Of a DNA stretch of 44,206 nucleotides, positions 35,135 through 41,786 are shown piece by piece. Made by a program: the position numbers and the translations under genes. The stretch comes from Methanobrevibacter sp. (GTDB lineage Archaea; Methanobacteriota; Methanobacteria; Methanobacteriales; Methanobacteriaceae): NCBI GenBank assembly GCA_030539985.1, contig JAUNXD010000001.1:1-44206 (forward strand). Direction: 5' to 3'. Each line of letters opens with the position of its first letter. The stretch's first letter is position 1. Under the pieces are notes generated by a model. It had not been told where the DNA came from. It was given only the letters and a program-made list of their open reading frames with translations, and searched no databases.

Positions 35135-36139
35135 ATGGTTTTTATTGGAATGGACCATGGAACCACCGGAATCTCTTTTTGTGTAATGTCCGATGAGGGC
35201 GATGTTATCGACGTATTCAAAATAGGAAGGGAGGAAAGCAAAAAAGGTCTTGTTTCTGCTTCACAAGAGCTTGAAAAGCGTGTCGACTTATCTGACGTCA
35301 AGCTGATGGCGATAACATATGCAATGGGTGACGGCATCAGCCAGATACTTCCCGCCGATAAGGTCAATGACCGTGGAATTCTTTCAATCAACGGTGCAGG
35401 CAAGGTTACAGGCGGTGGAACAAGCGTTTTTGATGAGCTTGAAAGTTTAAATATTCCATCAGTCATGATTCCTGGTCTTCATAAGGACTCAGAATCCTTG
35501 GATAAACTGTTCAGGGCAGCTTATTCACACCAGGCAAGTCCCGAAAAGGTAAGCATTTCATACAATGCCTTAATGGAAACAGGATGGTCCAACTTCATTG
35601 TTGCAGACATTTCATCAAACAGCGTGGACATCCTCATTGAGGATTCAAAAATCAAAGGCGCAATGGATGCCTGTCTTGGAGCGATGGGTGTTGTTCACGG
35701 GCCTCTTGATTTGGAAATGCTTCGTGACATTGATGAAAACGGCGCTTCAGCCAACGGATGTTTTTCACATGCCGGTGCAATCAAGATTGCCGGAATAGAT
35801 GGCAAGGTTGCTGATATGAAAAATCAGCTTCTTGAAAACTACCGCAAAGGCGATGAGAAGGCAAAGCTTGCGGTTGATACTTTAATCATGACGGTTGCCA
35901 TGGAGATTGCCGGACTTGATGTGGTATGTGATAATCCGATTGAAGGGATAGTCCTTACAGGCTCAATAGGAAGCATTAAGGATCCTTTCGATTTTGAGCA
36001 TGAGATTGACAAATACTTTAAAGGCAAATATGACCTGAAGGTAATCTCTCATGAATCAGGTGCAATCGGTGCGGCTCAAATAGCGATGGACGTTTATGGT
36101 GGTAGAAAAGAAATATTAGGTATTGAAGTTAATATCTAA
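35135..36139 (+). CDS. Methanogenesis marker protein 12
   Basis: About 334 residues. The N-terminus MVFIGMDHGTTGISFCVM is the mark of methanogenesis marker 12, an ASKHA-fold (sugar/acetate kinase-like) protein found in methanogens. DHGTTG is the phosphate-binding loop, and IEGIVLTGSIGS near residue 270 is the second nucleotide-binding motif. VVHGPLDLEMLRDI lies in the middle. The exact reaction is not known to me. I place the start at ATG 35135: GTGAT lies 4 bases upstream, as for ilvC. Longer in-frame reading upstream runs through the end of ilvC and is not real. Its end overlaps the convergent LSm gene by 4 bp. Confidence 0.92.
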   Translation: MVFIGMDHGTTGISFCVMSDEGDVIDVFKIGREESKKGLVSASQELEKRVDLSDVKLMAITYAMGDGISQILPADKVNDRGILSINGAGKVTGGGTSVFDELESLNIPSVMIPGLHKDSESLDKLFRAAYSHQASPEKVSISYNALMETGWSNFIVADISSNSVDILIEDSKIKGAMDACLGAMGVVHGPLDLEMLRDIDENGASANGCFSHAGAIKIAGIDGKVADMKNQLLENYRKGDEKAKLAVDTLIMTVAMEIAGLDVVCDNPIEGIVLTGSIGSIKDPFDFEHEIDKYFKGKYDLKVISHESGAIGAAQIAMDVYGGRKEILGIEVNI

Positions 36140-36333
36140 TCTTCTTTTAAACTTATGAATATTATGTTTCCGCCTTTTATTGTTTCAAGGCCATTATCAT
36201 TTTCCAGTACAAGATTCAAGTAGTTGTCAATGGCGATTACCTTACCTTCGGTTTGATAATCTCCCCTTAAATCAACGCTTACATATTTATTTTTGAATTG
36301 TGCAAAAAGTTTGTTTACATTATCTTCGCTCAT
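36136..36333 (-). CDS. LSm / Sm-like RNA-binding protein
   Basis: A 65-residue protein with an Sm fold. Sm1 is KYVSVDLRGDYQTEGKVIAI (residues about 16-35), followed by DNYLNLVLENDN, and Sm2 is ETIKGGNIIFISL near 50-62, with GG in place of the usual RG. Sm-like proteins form rings that bind U-rich RNA. It is shorter than the typical archaeal LSm at the N-terminus but complete for the fold. It diverges from a small coiled-coil gene across 76 bp that hold both promoters. Confidence 0.85.
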   Translation of the reverse strand: MSEDNVNKLFAQFKNKYVSVDLRGDYQTEGKVIAIDNYLNLVLENDNGLETIKGGNIIFISLKED

Positions 36334-36409
36334 TATTTCAAATCCTTGAGTTATCTATTCTTATTTTGAAATTTCAACTTTAAATAGTTTGACATTTATA
36401 TTATATATT

Positions 36410-36553
36410 ATGGCAATCAATCAATTAGAAGAAAATTTAGAAGCAATTACTAGAACAATTGAACAGTTAAAAAGAGATGGATGTAAGGACGAAGAGGTAT
36501 TAAACGATCTTCGCCAGCAAAGAGATAAGATACTTAAAGACTTAAACTTATAA
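36410..36553 (+). CDS. Small coiled-coil protein, 47 residues
   Basis: The frame reads MAINQLEENLEAITRTIEQL, then KRDGCKDEEVLNDLRQQRDK, then ILKDLNL. The heptad pattern of Leu/Ile with many charged residues predicts a two-helix hairpin, with GCKDEE as turn. A TATA-like TTTAAATAG at about 36380 and a lack of ribosome site suggest a leaderless start. It faces surE (convergent), with 5 bp between stops. It could be an RNA- or protein-binding accessory; I do not recognise a named family. Confidence 0.7.
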   Translation: MAINQLEENLEAITRTIEQLKRDGCKDEEVLNDLRQQRDKILKDLNL

Positions 36554-36556
36554 GTT
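36545..36556. repeat. 12-bp palindrome AACTTATAAGTT between convergent genes
   Basis: A perfect palindrome that contains the stop codon of the 47-residue gene and lies 3 bp from the surE stop. It carries the same TAAGTT/AACTTA hexamers as the parA control region. Confidence 0.4.
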
Positions 36557-36558
36557 GC

Positions 36559-37332
36559 CTATTCAAGCCATTCACGCAATGAATCGATATTGCCTGTCTG
36601 GTCTATTTTTATCGGTGTTATGGTGGTTTTGCCTTTGGTAAGAGCATAGCCATCGCTTCCGGTACCGTGTTTTTCGTATTGTTCGCCGCCAATCCAGTAG
36701 TATGGCTTTCCACGAGGATCAAGGCGCTTGTCAATCACCGGAAGATACATCCTTTCGCTTAAATGTGCAATTTCAAATTCATCATCTGAAGGATTTTCGG
36801 GAACGTTAACGTTCAGGATGTCAATTCCTTCAGGCAAACCTTTTTTCAGGACTATTTTTGCAAGTTTATTTAGCATTTTTCCCGCAAAGGAAAAGTCAAC
36901 CTGATTTTCACCATTCTCGAATTTTATGTCGTCACGTGTCACTTCCTGTGATATTGCGATTGTCGGAATGCCGAAGCTAGCAGCCTCTATTGCGGCTCCA
37001 AGGGTTCCGGAGGTGGTGAGTTCTGCCTTTCCGATGTTGAATCCGGTGTTTATTCCTGAAATCATGATGTCCGGCTTTTCATCCATTATTTCAAAAAGAG
37101 CCATTGTCACGGCATCTGTTGGAGTTCCTGTAACCCCATATCCTTTGCTTTTATCTTTTAAGATGTGTTCATTAATTCTCAACGGTTCATATAATGTTAA
37201 TGCATGTCCGATTCCACTCTGCTGGAGTTCTGGAGCAACAACATAGGTTTCACATAAGTCTTCAACTGCTTTTTTGGAAGCCAGAATTCCTGAAGCCGTT
37301 ATTCCATCATCATTACTAATCAATGCTTTCAT
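36559..37332 (-). CDS. surE: 5'/3'-nucleotidase SurE
   Basis: This 257-residue metal-dependent phosphatase removes phosphate from nucleoside 5'- or 3'-monophosphates. The N-terminal MKALISNDDGITASGI carries the metal-binding Asn-Asp-Asp (residues 7-9). Further family motifs are PDIMISGINTGFNIG near residue 90, with the conserved SGIN, and TTSGTLGAAIEAASFGIPTI near 107. The C-terminal swapped hairpin region is present (DGYALTKGKTTITPI). The length is normal. It is convergent with the small coiled-coil gene and stands alone on the minus strand. Confidence 0.95.
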   Translation of the reverse strand: MKALISNDDGITASGILASKKAVEDLCETYVVAPELQQSGIGHALTLYEPLRINEHILKDKSKGYGVTGTPTDAVTMALFEIMDEKPDIMISGINTGFNIGKAELTTSGTLGAAIEAASFGIPTIAISQEVTRDDIKFENGENQVDFSFAGKMLNKLAKIVLKKGLPEGIDILNVNVPENPSDDEFEIAHLSERMYLPVIDKRLDPRGKPYYWIGGEQYEKHGTGSDGYALTKGKTTITPIKIDQTGNIDSLREWLE

Positions 37333-37386
37333 ATACTTAATTGGTGTGATTGTTTTTAAATAATTTTTGATGCTGTATTGATTCAG

Positions 37387-37510
37387 TTAATTGGTTCGGT
37401 GAGGATGGTTAAGTAACTTTGCTAAGGAGATTTCCTTCATTTTTTGAATAATCATTAAATGTTTTCCAACGTCATAGAATTTTTCAAAATCAATAGTAGA
37501 TATTACAATA
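37387..37510 (-). pseudogene. Possible displaced C-terminal end of the 95-residue gene
   Basis: In a different minus-strand frame from the gene just upstream, the sequence is open and coding-like. It reads VIVISTIDFEKFYDVGKHLM then IIQKMKEISLAKLLNHPHRTN and a stop at 37387-37389. It has no start codon of its own near the front. It overlaps the last codons of the 95-residue gene, as expected if a small insertion or deletion near 37505 shifted the frame. Confidence 0.35.
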
Positions 37511-37790
37511 ACTCCACACAAACCAATCCTTTTATGTTTCTTGAAAATTTGGAAATGTATAATGGTTCTTCTTTGAATCTGTTTAAAGTTTCATAGTCCT
37601 TTTCAAAAGATTCTCCTTTAATGTAAATCATGACGAAATCAAGTCTATCAAATTCGGGATCTTTACAAAATTCAATAATTTTTGAGTATTTTGGGAAGTA
37701 ATCATCAATTAGGGGAGTGATTTCTTCAATATAGTCAAGAATTTCGGCATGTTTTTCAATGAATGCCTTTACTTCCTCTTTGTTGTGCAA
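37503..37790 (-). CDS. Small soluble protein of unknown function, possibly frameshifted at its end
   Basis: A 95-residue protein, largely helical in its first half (KEEVKAFIEKHAEILDYIEEITPLI) with a more mixed second half (LDFVMIYIKGESFEKDYETL then NRFKEEPLYISKFSRNIKGLVCVELL). No membrane segment or known catalytic motif is visible. I do not recognise the family. The end at VELL may be premature, because a coding-like stretch goes on in another frame for about 40 codons. It stands alone, upstream of surE on the same strand and 170 bp from it. Confidence 0.55.
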   Translation of the reverse strand: MHNKEEVKAFIEKHAEILDYIEEITPLIDDYFPKYSKIIEFCKDPEFDRLDFVMIYIKGESFEKDYETLNRFKEEPLYISKFSRNIKGLVCVELL

Positions 37791-37835
37791 TGTATAACTG
37801 GATGATAATTTATTGATGAAATATTTTTATATTTG

Positions 37836-37958
37836 TCATTTAATTTCTTTCAAAAAATTGAATAAAAGTTTTTGGCATGTTTCAAGTGATATGGTTCCAG
37901 TTTTTAATATTTCAATTTTAATTAGGATTATTTTCGATTTAATTTTTTCAGCATACAA
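37836..37958 (-). other. Short open frame of 40 codons, doubtful
   Basis: From TTG 37958 the minus strand reads LYAEKIKSKIILIKIEILKT then GTISLETCQKLLFNFLKEIK and a stop. It has an amphipathic, protein-like pattern but no clear ribosome site and a very AT-rich composition. It could be a remnant or chance. The remaining bases between 37791 and 38023 hold only AT-rich sequence and the ribosome site GGGTGG of the next gene. Confidence 0.2.
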
Positions 37959-38023
37959 AACTTTAATAATAATTTAATTTATAAAATATAATATTATTGT
38001 AAAAAACACATACGGGTGGAAAC

Positions 38024-38935
38024 TTGGAAAAACCACAATTGATTAATTTTATAGCGAAAGTAATGGAGGACTCTGGTTTTAAGGTCTATAAGAATTTTAA
38101 AACCTCGCAAAAAGTCATAGACATATATGCTATTCTGCCAACAACAATCGGGGACTTTGGAGTAGTTGTAGCATGTAAAAATTATGACAAGGAGTTCAGA
38201 ATCGGAGTCGATGTATTGAAGGAAATGGAAGAGGTACAGGCTTCCTTAAAGGCGTCTAAGGTAACTATTGTAACATCAGCCTATTATTCAGAACAGGCAA
38301 AGAATTATGCCCTGAGGAAAAACATAAAGCTGGTTGACAGGGACAATCTGCTTGAAATGGCTAAGAAATATCAGGACAGAACCAACCAGACAACACTTGA
38401 CAATACTCCTTATGACGGTGGCGCATCTGCATATATTGAAGAGGAATATCCTGAATACAACTATGATGCTTCTGATATGGAGTATTTGATGCAGAGAAGG
38501 GAGGCAAATCCATATGTCTATCAAAACACTCTTTACAGGCAGGTCGATGAGCCTCAAACAAGCAGGTTATCATCACTTTTAAACAGGCGCTCCGGCCAGA
38601 AAACCGGAAGCCTTTCTCCCTACACTCAAACCAACCTGTACAATTACGATACAAGAGCCAGCAGTTTCGGACCGGATTCACTGTTTTTCAGACTCATAAA
38701 CAATCCTATCGTTTTAATCATTCTTGTAGTGGCATTTTCATATCTGATTTCATTCATCGCAGGCAGATTGCTTGGAATGGATTCCGGAATGACTGGTCTT
38801 ATTGAAATGTTCGTTGCACTTCTTCTGTCTTACGGTGCATCATTCTACACTGATAGAAATGCGGATTTCATCGTTAAAGGAACATTCATATTCTTCATTT
38901 CATTGGTGATTTTAATCATATTGATTTTCGTTTAA
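38024..38935 (+). CDS. Membrane-anchored Mrr-like (restriction endonuclease fold) protein
   Basis: The 303-residue protein begins with a domain like Mrr/RecB-type nucleases. VIDIYAILP has the Asp (D33), GVVVACKNY has the Lys (K52), and SKVTIVTSAYYSEQAKNYAL with IKLVDRDNLLEMAK is the typical end of the Mrr domain. In Mrr the lysine motif is usually QxK; here the first place is Ala (A50), so cleavage activity is uncertain. A Tyr/Asn/Ser-rich linker (about 115-222) leads to three C-terminal membrane helices (about 227-247, 255-276, 284-303). The start is a TTG with GGGTGG upstream. It is a single gene, with a hairpin terminator inside the end of the convergent gene. The role may be DNA binding at the membrane, an inference. 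Confidence 0.7.
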   Translation: MEKPQLINFIAKVMEDSGFKVYKNFKTSQKVIDIYAILPTTIGDFGVVVACKNYDKEFRIGVDVLKEMEEVQASLKASKVTIVTSAYYSEQAKNYALRKNIKLVDRDNLLEMAKKYQDRTNQTTLDNTPYDGGASAYIEEEYPEYNYDASDMEYLMQRREANPYVYQNTLYRQVDEPQTSRLSSLLNRRSGQKTGSLSPYTQTNLYNYDTRASSFGPDSLFFRLINNPIVLIILVVAFSYLISFIAGRLLGMDSGMTGLIEMFVALLLSYGASFYTDRNADFIVKGTFIFFISLVILIILIFV

Positions 38936-38937
38936 AA

Positions 38938-40011
38938 TTAATCCGTGGCAGAGTCATTCTGCCTGTTTTTTACTTTTTTTTTTTTAATGCATATTGCCAG
39001 ATAAACCAAACCTATGAGGTATAAAAACCAGATCATAATGTCAGTCGGGCCTGTTTCTATCCAGATGATTGTATGTGTCAGGATTATTGAATAGATTCCG
39101 ATTCCAATGCCTTTTTTCACCTTGTCTACAAGTCCAAGAAACGCTCCCATAAAAAGCATCTGGACGGCAAGTCCCGCATATCCGAAATCAAGCATCACCG
39201 GACCGAATAATGTTGAGGTCAGGCAAACGTTGTAGTGAAGGACGTATTCGCCGATGAAAGTTCTCGGGCTTCCGGATGAAAATATCATTGAAAGGATCTT
39301 TCCATGTGTTGTTCCGGCAAGGGGTATTATCTTTTCAAACACCTCAAGGGTGAATCCGGCACGGTAGAAAATAAGCTCCAATGGGTTAAGTGTCCAGTGC
39401 TGGCCTGAAATTGACTGTGAGGCAATGTATCCCACTGCCATAAGGCCGAAAATGATTATCAGAATGAAGATTATCCCGAATTTCTTTGAGATTTTGTCGA
39501 GATAATACAGTGTGATGAATGAGCTTCCCAAAATTCCCAAAACCGAGGTCCGGTATCCGTTAAGGCCAAATACCATGGCTCCAAGAAGAACCAAAATCAG
39601 ATATTTCCTGTCGTAGTATTTTGCAAGAAGGAAATTGACAGTAATTAAAAACAGGGGATAGGCAACTCTCCAGATATTTGTCGTTGCACTTGCCTTTAAT
39701 TCGGAGTTGAAAAGAGGTATCCCTCCAAGCATGACCATGTTAATGGTTTGAAGGACAAGTGCAATTATCACAAGTCCCAAAAGCAGTCTTTCACTTAAAA
39801 AACCGATTTCTGCAGGTTCGATGTCTGTCTTATGTTTTATGATGAGATATCCTATGGCAAACACTATGCATGCAAAAATGATGGTTATGATGACATTTGC
39901 GTTAAGGGGATCTTCAAAGCGGTAGTTGAAAGAGCCGACATATCCCATCGCCAGGAATGCAAGTATCGCTATAACTACAATTGCAGGGTTGAAAAAATCA
40001 TATTTTCTCAT
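38938..40011 (-). CDS. Polytopic membrane protein, oligosaccharide repeat-unit polymerase-like
   Basis: About 357 residues with roughly ten membrane segments. It contains a loop region (QSISGQHWTLNPLELIFYRA) and a conserved GFTLEVFEKI, features that fit the oligosaccharide repeat unit polymerase group (Wzy-like, EpsG-like) of surface polysaccharide synthesis. The C-terminus is a short basic tail. I place the start at ATG 40011 because GTGAT lies 4 bases before it; the ORF can be extended to a GTG at 40020 that is that site itself. The start region overlaps the end of the CfbB gene, so the two are coupled, although their functions look unrelated. Confidence 0.6.
   Translation of the reverse strand: MRKYDFFNPAIVVIAILAFLAMGYVGSFNYRFEDPLNANVIITIIFACIVFAIGYLIIKHKTDIEPAEIGFLSERLLLGLVIIALVLQTINMVMLGGIPLFNSELKASATTNIWRVAYPLFLITVNFLLAKYYDRKYLILVLLGAMVFGLNGYRTSVLGILGSSFITLYYLDKISKKFGIIFILIIIFGLMAVGYIASQSISGQHWTLNPLELIFYRAGFTLEVFEKIIPLAGTTHGKILSMIFSSGSPRTFIGEYVLHYNVCLTSTLFGPVMLDFGYAGLAVQMLFMGAFLGLVDKVKKGIGIGIYSIILTHTIIWIETGPTDIMIWFLYLIGLVYLAICIKKKKVKNRQNDSATD
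38947..38985 (+). terminator. Hairpin terminator of the Mrr-like gene, inside the convergent gene
   Basis: GGCAGA (38947-38952) and TCTGCC (38958-38963) form a 6-bp GC-rich stem with a 5-nt loop, followed by TGTTTTTTACTTTTTTTTTT. It lies in the last codons of the minus-strand membrane protein gene. Confidence 0.65.
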
Positions 40012-40012
40012 T

Positions 40013-41362
40013 TCAATCACTCAGTTCTTTTGCTGAAATGCAGAGGTTACCCGCAAAGTCAGGCATTGCCGCAACATGGGTGTGGACATAGCTTGCAAGG
40101 GTGTTTTTTTCCATGAAACCGTCCATATTGTTGTATGATCCCTTGCCTCGTGTTATTTTAAACGCTAATTTGTGTTTTAAATCGTTTACGATTACCTTTG
40201 AGTAGTGGAATTCATGGCCATGGAAGACCTCTCCCTTTTTGGAGATGATATTGTCCTCTTTGACTTCGGCAATTGTGTATTTAAGGGCTTGCACACGGTC
40301 GGTTAAAACCGCCTTGTAGGGGTAGATGTCTACAACCCTATCGTCATGTATTGTGTTCATAAGATACATAAGGCCTCCGCATTCGGCAAAGATAGGTCTT
40401 GAGTCGTTGTGGAAGGCTTTGATGTCAGAAAGCATTTGTGTGTTTTCGCTAAGTTCCTTTGAGAAGAGTTCCGGGTATCCTCCTCCGATGTATAAGGCAT
40501 CAACATCCGGCAGGTTTTCATCGCTTAAAGGTGAGAAATACTCGATTTTTGCATTGTTTGCCTCTAGAGATTCAATGTTTTCCTTATAATAGAAGTTGAA
40601 CACTTCATCGTAGGCTACACCGATTTTTACCGGTTGTTTGTTAAGTTTATTCCAGATTGGAATTCTTTCAGAGGTGATTTTCGGAGCTGTTTTTGCTATT
40701 TCAACCAAACGGTCCAAATCTATTGACTCCTTAATGGTTTCAGACCAGATGTCAATGAACTTGATTGAAGTTTCCCTTTCCCTTGCCGGAACAAGGCCCA
40801 AGTGTCTTTGCTCGATTGAAATGTTGTCGTCTCTTATTATTCCTCCGATGACTTCGGTATTGGTAATCTCTTCAATTGATCTTTTGGTTTTCTCATAATG
40901 TGCCTGGTTTTTTACCTTGTTTAGGATTACACCTGCAATGTTAATTTCCGGATCTAAGCTTTTGAAACCTAAGACTAATGCGGCGGCGCTTTTAACAAGG
41001 CTTCTTGAGTTTATGATTAATATTACCGGAGCCTTGAGGGCCTTTGCAACACTAGCAGTACTTCCGATATCATTTATTGAATCGATTCCCTCATAAAGTC
41101 CCCTTACACCTTCGATAACGGCAATGTCTTTACCCTCCATTCCCTTAAGGTATGAGTCTCTGATTTGGCCTTCCTTCATGAAAAAGGAGTCCAGGTTTCT
41201 TGAGGTGTTTTCTGTCGCTAAGGTATGGTATGACGGGTCGATATAGTCCGGTCCGACCTTGAAGGGTTGGACGTTGTATTTTTCGCTTAAGGCTTTCATG
41301 ATTCCGGTGGCGATTGTGGTTTTTCCAACTGCACTTCCGGTTCCTGCTAGTATGATTCTCAT
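40013..41362 (-). CDS. cfbB: Cobyrinate / Ni-sirohydrochlorin a,c-diamide synthase
   Basis: This 449-residue ATP-dependent amidotransferase converts the a and c side chains of the macrocycle to amides. The P-loop is IILAGTGSAVGKTTIATGIM at residues 3-22, followed by VGPDYIDPSYH near 37. The C-terminal glutaminase domain has IYIGGGYPELF near 292 and the catalytic Cys in IFAECGGLMYLMNTI near 332. In methanogens this CbiA-type enzyme serves coenzyme F430 synthesis (CfbB) and may also serve cobyrinate. The context here does not separate the two; cbiC is 20 kb away and no other cfb gene is visible. The length is normal. It overlaps the polymerase-like gene downstream. Confidence 0.93.
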   Translation of the reverse strand: MRIILAGTGSAVGKTTIATGIMKALSEKYNVQPFKVGPDYIDPSYHTLATENTSRNLDSFFMKEGQIRDSYLKGMEGKDIAVIEGVRGLYEGIDSINDIGSTASVAKALKAPVILIINSRSLVKSAAALVLGFKSLDPEINIAGVILNKVKNQAHYEKTKRSIEEITNTEVIGGIIRDDNISIEQRHLGLVPARERETSIKFIDIWSETIKESIDLDRLVEIAKTAPKITSERIPIWNKLNKQPVKIGVAYDEVFNFYYKENIESLEANNAKIEYFSPLSDENLPDVDALYIGGGYPELFSKELSENTQMLSDIKAFHNDSRPIFAECGGLMYLMNTIHDDRVVDIYPYKAVLTDRVQALKYTIAEVKEDNIISKKGEVFHGHEFHYSKVIVNDLKHKLAFKITRGKGSYNNMDGFMEKNTLASYVHTHVAAMPDFAGNLCISAKELSD

Positions 41363-41786
41363 ATATAATAATTATATACGATATTTTATTAACTTATTGA
41401 TTTGAAATTATATTTTTCTACCTTTTTGTGGAAATGTTGCCAGATTTTTGTTTTTAATTAAATTTGTGCATATTTTAAATATGTAACATATTTTATATAT
41501 TGTCAAAAATTATTTCCAAATAATGGATAAAATTCAATTTAATTCTTTTTTTTAAACGATTTGTAAATTAACAGTATAATATAGTTTTTGATAAATAATC
41601 TATAATTTTTTTTAAATTTTTTTAGTAGTTTATATAATTTAAATTAATTTTTATGAAAAATGTTTATATTTTTTTTCTAAAATATTAAAATCATATAGGA
41701 TACTTTATATATTATGTCGAATTTAAATATAAATGATTAATCTAAGAAATTTTTTTTTAGATTAAATCGAAAAATGAGGTTGCGAA
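41363..41786. other. Long AT-rich intergenic region and leader of the second adhesin-like gene
   Basis: No gene is visible in about 420 bp. A TATA-like TTTATATATT at 41704-41713 would start transcription near 41737. There the 9-bp stem TTAATCTAA (41737-41745) with TTAGATTAA (41757-41765) begins, so the message may carry a hairpin at its very 5' end. GAAAAATGAGGT at 41769-41780, with GAGGT as ribosome site, is shared with the first adhesin-like gene. The left part should hold the promoter of cfbB on the other strand. Confidence 0.45.
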
